From NCBI RefSeq assembly GCF_914767665.1, contig NC_059503.1:20646001-20710000 (forward strand): a stretch of 64,000 bases of DNA. The letters run 5' to 3'. The DNA comes from Harmonia axyridis. Taxonomy: Eukaryota; Arthropoda; Insecta; Coleoptera; Coccinellidae. The notes below the pieces were generated by a model. The model had not been told where the DNA came from and did not search any database. It was given only the letters and a program-made list of their open reading frames with translations. Made by a program: the position numbers and the translations under genes. Shown piece by piece: positions 45,201 through 60,200 of this stretch (position 1 is its first letter; every line of letters begins with the position of its first letter).

Positions 45201-48200
45201 TCCAATATTTCAGTAAGATAAAATAATTGAATAAGCAAATTTGAATATTTGGAATCCGATATTTTTGCTAATTGTCGACTTCATAGTAAACAGAATATTT
45301 ATTATGTATTTTCTGTATATACTTGCTGAAATCCAACGGCAACTATTGCGCACCTAGTGCTTTAGGTTGTTTCACGAGGTTTGGCGAGGTTAAAGTTTGT
45401 TTTCTGAATTTTTGATTTATTTAGGTAATAATCTCAATGTATTTTGATGGTAATAAGAAGTGTGTCCTTTGTGGAAAAACATTCAAAATCGATGTTATTC
45501 TATAAAATAGATCGCTACGTGAATGCAGTGCATGATTTTCAAAATACAGGATGGTTCAAATTCAATCGTCTAATGATAGATCATGGAACTACAGCAGTTG
45601 CAAAGAAACTGAAGACTTCATTTCGATATTTTCCTTCAGTTTCTGATTAGTTTCTAGTTTAGATCTAGTCTAGAAAATTTGAAATTTGTTATTTTCATCA
45701 AACCATCATAACGTCCACATTCTTGATGCCCTCGCTATGAAACAAAAAGATTATTTGAGTGAAATTTTTCATGAAATCTAATGATTGTGCAGAAAAATTT
45801 CAGTTCTTTCAGTCTGTTGGTGTTTTCCTGTGGTTTTTAATGATGTTTGAGTCGTTATAAATCCAGAAAATGCTTGAAAATGCATGTATGTAGAGGTGAA
45901 GAAATCATGTGGCCAATTCTATTTGATATGATAAACAATTAGGGGTTCAATTCTGCTTAGATTTTGAATTTATTGCTGATAAATATATTCACAACTATTC
46001 CACCATTCCATAGTTATTATAGGTTATGTTTATCTTTTGTTTAGATATATTATTACATTTTCTTTACTAATAAAATCAACAAAACTAGAAATTAAATCAT
46101 TAAAAGCTGTTGTCCTCTGTTATAATCTGCGTCCTTCCCAATTCGAGTTATGTTATGCCAATCGGATAAAAAATAATGTTGGTGGACTTGGATTTAGACA
46201 TTTTGGGAGTCATAGAAATATACATGAAAAAGGCATGGTGTGATATGGGATTTATAATTTATAGTAAGAAATCCTGAACTGATAATGTATCCCTTATTTT
46301 CTAGATTTCTTGAAGAATATTTCCTAGAATATTAAAAAAAAACTCCAAAAATAATAGGCCAGTCCAAATTGCCTTCGCGAACGAACCTGATCGGCATCCA
46401 ATCCAACAACCTGGGGTACGTAGTTCACAAAATAATATAAAATGCAAACAGCAGATTAAATGTTCGCAAATTTAACAAAGGGTGGTTAGTTATTAATCAG
46501 CTTGTTTGGCGATACCTTTTGGCGGGTCTCTGCCACTGCCCCGAAGCACCATCGCCCACCAGTCACGAAGATTTTAATTGAAGTTGATCAATATTAATAA
46601 AATCGAGGCTCGACATTCACCCTCGCCGAGATGATCCATTACATAAACACTGGCTGCTTTTCGGGGTGGGGAAATATGAGGGATGATTATTGAATGTACT
46701 GGAAAGGATCGCTTACAAACTTAACAAAGAGCCACCTCAAAACCGTTTGAAAAATTTGAGCCTCCGCAGTCGATTGAATAAATCAAAGATTTGATAGTAT
46801 ACTAAATGACAAAAAAATCCAAACCAACATGTGCTATTGATGATTTCCGAGAATGCGACCAGTTCTTATATCAAAAATTCACAAATCTTTAAAAATTTTG
46901 GACACACTGCCTGTTAACACATGTAACCCCGAAAGGAAAGGACATTCTTTTTTTATAAATACTTCAAAACTTATCTAAGACATTTCAGAAGGCAGAAAAG
47001 ATTATATGTTTTGGCTTTAAGATCAATCTGCCGCAGAATTGTCATCGACACCGAGGAGGTGAACGGTGTCTTCTCTGCGAAGAAAGCTAGAAAGTTCAAT
47101 TTTCCAACAAGAAGGTGTATATTTCTGTAATGTTTTTTTTATGATAACGTATACAGTGTGAATCTAAATGTGTACGAGTACCGAGCTTTTTGGAGGTTAT
47201 AGTACATTGAAAATTAAGTATAGTTCGATGAATAAAAAGCTTATGGCTCAAAAAGCATATCAAGGGAGATATATCCTTCCAAAGTTGATAAAATTGAAAA
47301 AATTTCTCCTCATAACTTCTGAACGGTGAATGCCACCAGAAACTAATCTTATTTTTGAATGTACTATCACCTCCAGAAACCTCGGATCATATTTTAGACT
47401 CACCCCGTATAATAGATTATTTACAAGAAGATTTATAAGAAAATTTGATGTTTTTCTTCTATTCCATCCCCTCAAAATATTTTTGGCTACAGAGTGACCA
47501 TAATCTCAAACATCACCTGGCAAGGCTATGCCATCCGTATTTTGGAACGTGCATGGTATATTGTTCGTAGACTATCTTGAAAAAGATATTAGATCGATTG
47601 AGTGCAGAAATTAAGAGGAAACGTCCTCAAATCTAAAAGAAGAAAAGTCATCCCTGACAATATCTCATCACAGGCCACCATATCTAAACTTATTTGCAGT
47701 TTAGCACCAAAATCGAGGTATAAAAGCCCAAGCTTTTAGTCAAAGTAATCGTCCCCGTTCAAACTCTAATAATTCAATAATTGTCGGTAATTTGCATTTA
47801 TTTTACACGTTTACTAATACTAGCTGACATTTTAAGAGAATATTCTTTTGATAGTTTCAAATGAATAAAGCAGAGAGAATAAGTCAGACGTTTTTGTGTG
47901 CTAAATAATAAATCTGCCAATTGCGTCCTTGAAGACCATAAAACTGTATATGTATAACATATGAGATATGATTTATTGATCATATCCACATCCACATCCT
48001 TCTGACATCAAGTCAGTGTTTTCCCTATTTCTCTTGAAATTTCAGATTTATGGGGTCACTTATGAATTACTATTCCCATAAAAATTTGCTGTCTTCTTGC
48101 AGACACTGGCAATCATCAGTCGCTACTGATGAAGCCGCTACTATCTTTCTAAGTTGAAAATATCTGAATTGTTCACCTACTCGGTTTATGGAGATACTAA

Positions 48201-51200
48201 GTTAGACGAATAAGCCCGTAGTTTCACTACATTCCATACCCTCGGAATTCGACACTATTTCTTTTAGTAACATAAATTAGTACTTACTTTCTTCTGTAGG
48301 TTCTTGTTTAATTGGTAAGTGAACCGAGCTTGGAGGAGAAGAAGTGAAGATTGCAGGTGTAGCTTGTTGATCGCCATTTTTACTTAATGGTGAATTCGAT
48401 CTGTAAATTAATAAAATGACCGATTTCGACAACTGTAGATCAGAAGAAGAATAAATTCTCTGGTTTGAATATTATGATGTCAGCATTAGAAATGAAGTGC
48501 TAATTATGTGTTCCAATCACATTCATTTCTTATTAAAGAATAAGTATATACCGACAGGACAATAGTTCACTGTTCACTTGATGTAGGTACTCAAATTATC
48601 CGAACAAAATATATACTGAAATATCTTCCAGAAATTATTAAGATCTACATTCGAATCAAATTCCTTATAAAAATGTTGTTTATTAAATTATTTTATGAAT
48701 TCACATTGACCTGCTTATAATACTTTGATTATTAATGATATGAAGGCATTAAACTTAAAAATGAGTAGTTGTTTGAATTATATACTATTGGTAAAAGCTA
48801 AGAGTTTCTCACCAAACAAAAAAGGAAATCCAAAATCCATCAGAAAGTGAGCAGCCTGAATGAATAGAATTGAAAACAAAGGAAAAAAGTTCACAATAAT
48901 GAAATTTATGAAGCTTGTTCCCATTTGTAACCAAGATCCACTGTTCCTTATTCTTAAAATGATGTGGAACAACATTGAACTGAAAAATATTTCCAGGAAA
49001 ATGAAGCATGTTTTCAATTCCATTCCCGTTTTAAGGAAAATATATCGCAAAATACAACCTGTGAGAACGATAGATAAAAAAAATTTCAATATATAAATAT
49101 CATATTTGACCCATTCATATTTTTCACTATTGTTTATCCATCTAGGGTAATCTAAATTATACAAGTTCACGATTCCTGTTAAGCAGAAAAGATTCATTCC
49201 AATAATGATCAAACAAACGATAAAGTATTGTAAATATTGTGTAGTATAACTGCTACCGTCAATTTTCACTATCGAATAACAATTTATTAAAAGCATTGAA
49301 AATACTGAAAGTACTAAAAGATCCTGAGGAAGAGAAATAATAATCAAAACTGGAATAACTCCCAGAAAAATGGTAAAAATTTTTAATTCTGCTATTTTCA
49401 TCGAGAAAGGAATCAAGACTAGAGGAATTAATACAATAAGTATCACAAATTTGTAACAATCTTCAATAGGAGGTGTTCCGAAACGAATCATGACAGCTGA
49501 AAATGAACAAAGGTTCTGTACTAATATTATAAGATATTGTCCACTTGTTACATGAAAACCTTCCTTATTTATGATAATTTCGAAAAAATAATATAAACTG
49601 GATAAATGCCATAGGACACAACCAGTAAGTATCAATAAACTTCCTATTTCTGATGTCGAGTTGAATGAAATAGAAGAAAACAAGGATAAAATTACACAAA
49701 GGATGGCCCATGTATGATTCCACGCACCAGAATACTTTGGATTGGTGAAAGGTAAGATGTAAGAAAGGAGAGACATAATAAAAAATGTCACAGAAAAGTA
49801 CTGGTGTCTATAAAAACCTAATATCAATGATATATAGAAATACAAGAAGAATGCAATCAAAACCAACGGAGGACACGTATAACTTTTATAAAAAAGGCTA
49901 AGAAATTTTTTGTAGTTATTCATCAAAAGACAGAAAGAACCTATTGGAAAAGCATAGTAAGCAAAGAAAAATGTTTCAGAGTATACAACAGAGCTGATAC
50001 AACTGAAGTAAAAAATTACAAGTAGAATGAATTTCTTTGTTATGAAATATTCCTTCTTATTTTCAGGAATTTCTCCTGGAATTATGGAGAATAAATAAAG
50101 AATCCAAAACAATACAGCGAGTAATCCTGAAAATATGATGTTATATGTGAAGTATAATTCATCATACTGTATAGCATCCAAAACCATCTGGATTGAATCT
50201 CGAATTTTTGTAAAGGTTTCATTTGTAATTGTTCCATTCGTTATTGACATTTCTATGAGTCGATTTTTGATTTTTTGCATAGTCAAATGATTTCGGTAGA
50301 TCAGAGTTCCTTTTGATAGTCTTCCATTTCTCCTCTCATAAATATAGAAGATTTGATGAAGATTATTCAAGAGTAGTTTATACTTCTCTTCAAGAGAAAT
50401 ATCCAAATAGTCTATTGGAATAATTCCTCTAGAATTGCTGGGAAAATTGATTCCAAGTAAAGCAGAAATTAGTGGTGCTATGTCTATGTTACGCACATTT
50501 TTTCTTTTCTGATCTTTGTGAATACCAGCGCCCCAACAAATTAATGGTGAAGCTCTTTCTGTTGGATAATTTGATCCGTGTCCAGCATCTGGTCTCATAC
50601 CATGATCTGAAGTTACTAGAAAGGTAGTTTTGTTATCTTTAAATATTTTTCCGAATATCTTCGTTATGTTTTTGATGTGTAAGTCCACATTTCTCACTTC
50701 TTTTGAATATTTGTGATAATAGTTATGGGCAACTGTATCAAGATTTGGCAAAATCACTGTGAATATGTTGCCTGCATCTGAAAAATGGACCATTTCACTT
50801 TTGTTTTTCAGTACAGATGCGAATTTATTTATACTCCATATATCTCCATTATGTACATAAGGAAATTTAGGGTATGAATAAAGTCGTACATTTTTAGTCC
50901 TATATCGAGTGAATATATCCTCAATACATTCTGCACCAGCTACACACCAAGTGTTGGTGCTTTGTTCAAAAACGGTATCGTATTTTACTGGATAGTAACT
51001 CCATGCATACAAAATGGCTCTGGGATCTTCACGAAAACCTCCTATTACAGCATTAGATCCTATTCTCGACTCTGTAGGTGCAGCACCATAAGAAATGCCC
51101 CAAGAACTATTTCTGTCTCTCAGGTCCTTCAAGAATGGAGCAACATTCTCGTTTTCGCCCAGGATTGCTTGAGCCCTCAATCCATCCACTATAATGAGCA

Positions 51201-54200
51201 AAATTCTCTTGGCTGGCGGATTGTCAGTTGATGTCGTCGAAGGGAGATCAGTTTCGATAATGCTCTGGAAGTATGTGTTCAATACTGCTAAGAACAAGAA
51301 GATATGAATGCAGAATGATATCGATATGAGTTGTAACATTTTGAGCTAACTCTTCTAGAAACAATCAAATCTAATTTGACAAATCGTTGACATTGGAGGT
51401 TTCATGGAATACTGGATATGCATCTTGTCAAGGCACATAAAATTCGTTATTTTTGTGATCCATAGAAGGAATATATTATGAGTATTTGTCAATTTCAGGA
51501 GTTTTTCAGTAATAGACTGTTCCTTTGGCTTTTTTAATATGTAATCATCTATTTTTAACAAGAAGATAAGTTCAACTACTAATACTGGAGTGTATATTAA
51601 AAAGTTTTCAATACGAAAATTGAGAAGATAATAAATCAACATCAAAACTCACCTATTGTAAATTGGACTTGGGTAAGTACATCCAGATTGTTGATGGGTG
51701 TGGGAATACGTGTTTTCGAAGCTCTCGGAGTTCTGGGTGCTTGGGTATGCCAATTGTTTGATACCACAATGAAGTACTGTCATGTTCTCTGGTTTAACTT
51801 CTGTAACAGAATTCGGAATTTGAAATTTATACTTCAGAAAATTAGGGTGAGTTTTCTCTTTTATTTTGTTTATGGAACCGTTAGTAGCAGCGTATGGTTT
51901 CAAACGATAAGAACCGACTGACTGACGATTTCCGTATATTCCCGGAAGTAAAAATATACTCTCGAACGGAAAACTTAAAAAACAAAAAATTTAAATTTTC
52001 AGAGTAGGTTTCGAATACCATCTCACTTTGATGGAAAGGTGAGTTAATTATTGGAAAAAACTGCAGATTCGTTCGATATGTAACATCCGGTTTTTTTATT
52101 CATAATCAGATTATTTATTCAATTTTAGATTCCTGCAATGTATCGTTCACATCTTTTGCCTAGAAAATTTGTCTTAAATTTGAAAAAAATTTTCAGATTT
52201 TAGATTTTTGCATGAAATTTTCTGAATTTTGAGCTTCTTTCAAAAGACATACCAATGCTTTTCCTCCGTTAATTAAAAATCTCATTGAACATACAGATTC
52301 GATTTCAATGTCAAATTCAGCCATGACCAAAACCTCAAAACTTATTTTGTTTCAAATGGGAACCCATGTTTTATTGATCGTAATCTACCTCAAAAAAGTG
52401 TATCCATCCAGCGGTCTTCCTGAATCACCCTGTATAGACTAATCATTGCAAGCTTTGTGCAAAGTTTCGAGTAGATAGCGTTTTTAAAACCATAGAAGCG
52501 TATCGAATATCAAAAAAATTACGAAAGCACGGAGGTGAAGTTAAGAGCTTTTGAGCGCTCGTCATTCATGTTCCCTTGGAGATCATACATTAACCTATAA
52601 ACAGTTCTGTGATCTCTAAGGGTACAATTGGTGTACGAATGGACTATGACTGAAAAGCTCCTGACTTCACGTCAAGGTTTCTTCATTTTATTTCCGTCAA
52701 TGTTCCGATTATCCTACCTTTCTTTTTATATCGTCCATTCATGAAGAAACTTTTATTTAATTTGGATGGCAACATTGATGCACTCAACAACACACAGAAT
52801 TGTCACACTAAATTATAGGAACGGAAACGACGTGGTGGAGAGACCAATTATTTTCATTTATTATTAAATTTAGTCCAAGCATATACACGTTTAAGAACAT
52901 CCGCAATCTACTTATTATGGAACCTTCTGCATAGTTATACTATATTCTTCTGGTATCTACCAGTGAAAATATAGAATGCAACAACTTATATGAAATCGTT
53001 GCTCAATCTCTTACATATGCCATGTATGCTTCTCTGGCAAATAATAGGATGAAATTACTTTATTGTTTTAGGGAGAAGTACGTAATAATTTTGACAAAAG
53101 TCATTATCTTATGAATTTTGTACTGAAATTGGTTTCAAATAATTAGTTTATAATCAATACTTGAATTGTTCAATTTTACTTTGTCAGCCCGTACGACCAT
53201 CCAACTCTAAGCATAAAAGATAGCTGGATAGAGATGTCTAAAAATACTGGTGAGTCAACTGATAAGATTTTGCTTAAGGTAATTCTGGCTGCTCGATTAG
53301 GTCATTAGGTACCAGTATTTCTCTTCATTCGATAGGTAGCACTATTTAATGAAATGGTAATATTTCCATGGAAACCACAACAAATATTATACCCATTAGA
53401 AGGCGATAAATAAAGGAATGCCATAGATAACTATAAGAAAATCAAGTGAAGTACCGGAAATATCCTTAAAATCAAAGGAGGCTGATCCCTTCAAAAGTTG
53501 CTAATTTATCTTAAAAATATTCGAGCTTAGATAAGTGAGCACACTATTATTTCTAGACATCTCAGAAGGTACTGACCATTATCCCGGTGGTTGTCAATAT
53601 GGTAACAATTTTCTCAATTTCTTGAGATCTTTGAGTTTTTGGGCAGTCGTCTGCTCTATCTGTAATTTTCATATTTTGAGCCAAGAATGTTTTCAAACGA
53701 TGAAGTTTGAGAAACATATGACGAATCCGTCCTCAAATTCGATTCTGTTCGTCCGTCCGTCATAATGTCTCTTGAACGAAAAGTCATAGAAAACTCAAGA
53801 AAAATAAAGAAAAAATTACCCTGTATTTCCGTGACCACCAAACAGATGAAATAACGAGTCCAAGCTCCGTGCGTAATTGCAAGCTGATCACATCATCAAT
53901 ACCATAAAAAATTCAAGAAGAATATTGGGAAAACCTAATATTTCTGTGATAACTTATCCAATCGAGTTAAGATTTTGTCTATATATTCAGAATTACAAAT
54001 TCAATACAATATTTCGAGTTGTTCGCAAAATTAAACCACAAAAAATTCAAGCAGTTCACCAAAATAAAAAATCATAACATTTCTGTAACACCAAATGTAC
54101 CTCGGTTGAACTTCTGTTTTATGTGTTAAACAGAAACTGTTTATTCATGATGAATTTCAAATAATCTTATCATGAGAACTGCTCATTTAGATAAACTAAC

Positions 54201-57200
54201 TGACAATAATGGCAATTTTTTTAAATGTTTTCTGGGCCTTCAGCTGAGCTATATTATTTCCATTACTATTTTCATTAGGTACTGTTTATTTGTTTTTGTT
54301 ATCATGTAAAATGGTCGAAATAAATGAATAATTATGAATCACATCTCATATGCAACATAACACTAGAAGTAATAAATCGAATATTTTCTGTATTTAATCG
54401 TACCTATTTGGTAGATATATTTTGAAAAACCGAAAATCGCTAATATCTCAAAAATTGCTCATTTGCGGATCCATGTTTATATGAAACTTTTTTCTTATCT
54501 TGAGGTCTAGAATTAGCTTCCAAAATATTGAAACTTTGTTTTTTAACACCCGGTATACCCGGTTGGTTATGAGGTCTCCAAGAGCGTAATAGATGCATGC
54601 ATGAACTAGTGCTCATAAGGTCCTGACTTCAAATCAGTGCTTCCTTAATTTTTTTTCAAAAACCTGTTCTTTATCGGGTTGTTAACTAAAGAAAATAGAA
54701 TTAAATAAATGATTTATATGGTTTGAAACGGTCAAAAGCGGGTAATATGAAGTTATTTTTTGTGTAGGTTGTACAACCATCGGTGATGACCTATTTATTT
54801 CGGTTGGCTACACTGTTCGTTCAATTTTGATAGTTTTCTTTTAGATCTTCCAGTCCGAAGATAGAAAAAAAAACTGATAATTCTATATGCTCCAATGTTT
54901 ATAATCTCATGTTCATTCGTTGACGCTCGGTTGATCTCAACCGACGGTCAACCATCCTTTATAAAACAGTCCCTTAAAAGGTCTAGTTTCGTTTATTTCA
55001 GATACAGTCACCAACGAAGTAATCTATTTTAAATTACGAAATTTTCAAATTGAAATTTCCAAATAAAGTAATCTGCAAGCACATATTACATGATAGTTAA
55101 TTTTCATCTAACCGATTCCCTCAATTTTAACTGAGTTAATCAACATTTTCTCTGGGACTCCATTGCCTTTCTTCAAAGGCGAAACCTAATCGAAAATATA
55201 AACGGTGTTCCAGCCAGTCCCTCAGATGAGTATTTGCGGTAGGCAGATAGGTAGTCAGAACTGGTAATAGAGATGCTTGCTGCGTTGAGAGATCAAACTG
55301 TCATATGTTCTTTCTGAAAGCCTATAAAATCCATTTAGTTTTGTAATGTGTTCCCGAGTACATCGCAACGGGGTTCACCGTCTTTCTGTCATCCCTGTAA
55401 GTGTTATGATGGCTTGGAAGGGAGACAAGGTCTTTGCGTATCACGTTTATATTTTGTGTTCGGTAACGGAGGTTTTTCAGTTCTCATCTGTACAGCAGGA
55501 AAAATCTGTTATTTATATGTACTCACTGGATAAGGTCTGTAAAATGGAATCTTTTAAAATCACAGTTGATTCAAAACATTTAAAGAATGTAGTAATCCTC
55601 CGACAATGTATGATACTCTGATACATGGTAGGTATTCCTTAATTGGACGAACAAAAGAAATTGAGAGATTCCTTGAATAATTCAAAGAAAAGTCCGATAA
55701 ACATTGACCCATGAACGCTTTATTTTCGTGATACAGGGTGTTGATTTTTTTTCTAGTAAATTAATTAGTTTGATCGCTCAAAATCATTTCCTCCTTAATT
55801 TCCAAAATTGCAAATATTTGGTTCAATCAGAGCACCCTCAAACAATTTTACAGAACTTCGTGTTTTTCATTCGTATGGCTCTTCCATTATCAAAAATCCA
55901 ATCAGTTCTTAGAATTATGATGATTGCTCACTCACCATTTGAAGTACTAGTATATGGTTGAGGATATTCAGCTGCTGGTACATATTGCTCTCCATCATCT
56001 GTTTCGCAGCTGTTTCCTGTAATGAATATCAATTTTCATGGATGTTATGGTGAAATATTATGTGGAAATAAACTAACTGGTTTTGATCTCAATAAAATTA
56101 GAACAACAGCCACACTAGTCTAAAGTGACATTGATGACACAAGAAATTAATTTGTTCCGAAACCATTTCATCTTGTGGTGAAAAGGTGTAGGATAGCTCT
56201 CTGTAAATGGTTCCACACGAATTTGATGTTGAACTGACAATCATCTTCGGTTGAATTAGATACTAACTGACAAAGAAACTGCAACACCCAGAAGGAGCTG
56301 TTGTTTTTGGTAGAACATAGCATAGCAAGGAGTAAATGATCGAATTTGGAGAAAAAAAGGTTTTTTAATGTGAACAATTTTTGTTACTTAAATATTGTAG
56401 TAGTTTTTTGCAAGTTTTTTGATTTTTACAACAAACCAGCTGTTCGAGGAGATCCAAAGTCGATATTTAGTGGTTGTTAAAATGCCTAGAGCACGTGTAA
56501 GCGGAATTCATCGCTAGCTAAGTGAATTTGAAAGAGGTAGAATTATTGGAGGTGGACTTGGCCATTTGAGATCGATTTGCGACAACCCGCTCTTTGGCTG
56601 ATGAGTGGCTAGGAGAACAAGGCCATCCTGTAACTGTCCGAATGGTTTACCGCCGGATAATGTCCTTTGGACTGCAGCATTATCGATCCCATATTGTAAC
56701 CTCTGAAGGTTGAGCATCGCCGGCAACGATTACAGTGGTGTTGAGAACGTCAACATTGGAATGTGGAATGGCATCAGGTCGTCTTTTCTGAGGAATCTCG
56801 ATTCTCCTTGGGAAGAACATGATGGCCGAAGAAGGGTTAGACAATGTCGGGCAGAAAGACGTGAACCTCAGTTCAATATTGAGCGTCATGTACACCGGAC
56901 TTTAGGTGTTATGGTATGGGGTTCTATTGCACATGGAATTAGGTCACCTTTAGTCTTTATTCGAGGTAACATGACAGCGCTGCCTTACCTTCAAGAAATA
57001 ATAGAGCCATATGTTCTCCTTTACCTTAACCGGCTCGAGAGTACAATATTTCAGCAAAATAATGCCCGACTTCATGTTGCCAGAGTTTAAACTTTTTCAA
57101 AGCGACCTATGCGAATCTTTTGCCATGGCCGCCCAGATCCCCCTATCTTTCGGCCATAGACCATGTTTTGGACATCATGGGTAGAAGGCTTCGAAATTTA

Positions 57201-60200
57201 CTCCAGCCTCTACGGACTTTGGCTATTCTGAGACATGAAGTACAGAGTACAGATAGTTTGAGATAGTATCCCTCAAGAAGAAATAGACCATCTTATTGCA
57301 TCATTGCCGAGATGTGAATAGAAAATCGTAATGGACAAACACATTATTTACAAATTCATTAAAAAAAATGTATACCCTTCGTTTTTTCTCCAAATTCCAA
57401 TAATTTACTTCTACACCTGCTATCTGTGTTTTACCAAAAAAAAATTAATTTAAACAGCTCCTTCTGGGCGTTGCAGTTTCTTTGTCAATTAGTATATCTT
57501 CTCTTTATATCAATTCCCAAAATATTATGAACTCTTAGGATTGTGAAACGTATAGTATAGTGTTTAATTTCTTTTCTCTTCGATTTTATTTCAAATTTGC
57601 GAAAAGTTGAAAGAAATCAGTATTGTTGTTATTCTTTTTTTTCCCTGATTTGGTTTAATTAAGCGTCAAATACTTATTCCGTGAGAGGCAAGGTTTTCTA
57701 ATGAAATGATGCAATTTAAAATTATTATAATGGCAACACTGTGCCATGCCCATGATCAAGGATGACTCTCTCAAAAGATTGATTTCTTGTTAATGGTGTT
57801 AATGCTGTTAATGGCTCAAATTTCTATCATGATTTTTTCCGCATAGAACCTGAATGAATGTAAGAATCAACTGAACATAAATTTACGATGATATTTATGG
57901 AAACTAAAGGGAAATGTAGTTTACAAAACATCACTATTGAATTTGATATCAATATTACATTTTTAACTATCTACCTATGTTTTTAACCATCAATTAGTAC
58001 AAGTTAAAAATGCATCATGTGTAATGGCTTATCCATATTCATCACTTCAGAGGATAGAATGGAAATATATATTCGAAATCAAATTGTTGTTCCTCTACAT
58101 TGAGCGAAATATTGCCATGAGCTGAAGCGAGCATCAGAGTCATCCACCTGTTGTGTTATCAAATATTCAACAATAGTATACGATGGACGGGCGAAACTCC
58201 CATGGGAGCCGTTTGCATCGAGTTGTTATGAGGGAGATTAGACTAATGTACCCTAATATGAGCCCCATGAAATATAAATTTCAGATTCTATTATTCAAGA
58301 GGATCATTAGAACTCAACAGATTGATCAACGAAAAGTGAATGCGAGCGAGTGTGAGGAGATGATCAGAAAACATGGTATGTAATAATATGTATTTCATTT
58401 TTGACTCATTTTGTTCATTCTAGTTATTTATAATACGAGTGCAGAAGCCAGAAGGTATTGATTTCTTTCCACGAGTTCAAAATTCAAAAACGAGCCACGA
58501 AGTGGCGAGTTCTTGAATGAACGAGTGATAGGATAAGACTTCTGTACGAGTATTATACATTTTTTTTCTAATTCACTGAATTTTCATTGAAATTAAGGAT
58601 ATATTTCCATAAATGTCGTTTGGTGCTTTTTGCATTGAAATATGTTGAATGAAAGAAGTGTTTTCTGTCACACGAATTTGACAGATAATAGATAAATCCC
58701 TGATAGGAGTACCAAAAAATAATAATGAAATATAACAACGAAATCTGTGCTTAGTAGTTTTCTCACATTTCTGTGAAATCTATTAGTAGATTTTGGTAGT
58801 TTCAGAAATATCTTTCCAAACTTGGCCAAAATGGCCAAGGGTTTTTTATCAACGCCAGCATCTCCAGCTCCTGTTGAAAGACAATTTTCCTGAAGTACTC
58901 TTACAGTTAGAAAAACCCGCAATAGGATAGGCGACAAATCGATAAGATGCCCAATGTGTCTTAGATCCTGGATGGAAAATTATGAAATCAGAAAATCCTG
59001 GAGGTTTCTCAATATTAAGAAACTTCAATTCTTGATTATTCTTTATTTTGATTTATTATTTATGATTTATAGTGATTCAATTCATGTTTTTATTAAAAAA
59101 AAGTTGATATTTTCAGTTCTTTCATACAATAAGATTAATAAATGAAAGTGTTTTTTGCAAGGTTCCTTCTCATTTCATAATTTTTTAATTGATGTGACAC
59201 TACACAATGAAACTGCTAAAAATCAAGTAGCTTGATATGATTCAAGTACTTGATGTATAAATAATTGACTTGGCATGAGATTGAAAAACTACTACTTGAC
59301 TTAAGCTTGACTTGAAATCAAGTCAAGCTCAAGCCGAGTAGCTTGAAAAATCAATCCAAGCCGTGAATCCCTATAATAGTGCAATCGGGTTTTCACATTT
59401 AATCTCAATATTTTAATAAGAATGCACAAATATGGGAAAAGCTTGAGAATCATTGACGTGAAGTTGAAAACTTTTTGAAAGAATGTTTATTTTCGCAATA
59501 TTGACTCCTAATGAGAAAATAACACATACATTTTTTTTGCATCAAGCGCACAAAAACCTTGATCATCAAACATTAGCATAGACTGAATCACCTTCAAACC
59601 CAACTTTTTTTTCATGATAACCCCTTTCACTTTTCGGAATGCAGCAAATTCATAATCGATTTCTCTAGTTCAATTTGAGGGATTATGTAAGGAATCTCCC
59701 CGGTTGCAAAGTTCATTATTGAAAACCAACGATGCTCCAACAACGTTAACAACTGCGTATACTTCGGGGTGTTTGAGCAGAGGGTCGAAAGTTAAATATC
59801 TCGCATTTACTGCCTATTAATTATGAACGAGTTGGAGTATTACTTACCTTCTTGATGCCATGGCTCTCGCCAGTCTGCTGGGAATACTCCTGAAATTGCA
59901 GATGTATTTTATTCTCTTGTTACATTCCCTTCATGACTGGTTTTTTCTGATTGAAAAATTGAAAAGGCTGCGAATACTGCACAAAGTTTATTTTCAGATA
60001 TTCCATAAACATTTTCTATCCACTATTGTTTTGGATCTAGAAACTTTTAAGGAACAGGTTCCTATTTTTAAATTTTTTCTCCGATTTGTTTCATTGGTCT
60101 ATGATTTTTTGGCGGAGAAGGATCTACCCAATTCTGATGTTTTTCACAAAATTTTCAAAGCATCCTTGAGCATTGTATGGTGTTGTAATATATTATGTAA

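Noticed and set aside
51355..51645. 96-aa minus-strand frame just upstream of PIGN
   Set aside because: It sits in the 314-bp gap between ETS exon 4 and PIGN, has no motif, and is more likely leader or promoter sequence.
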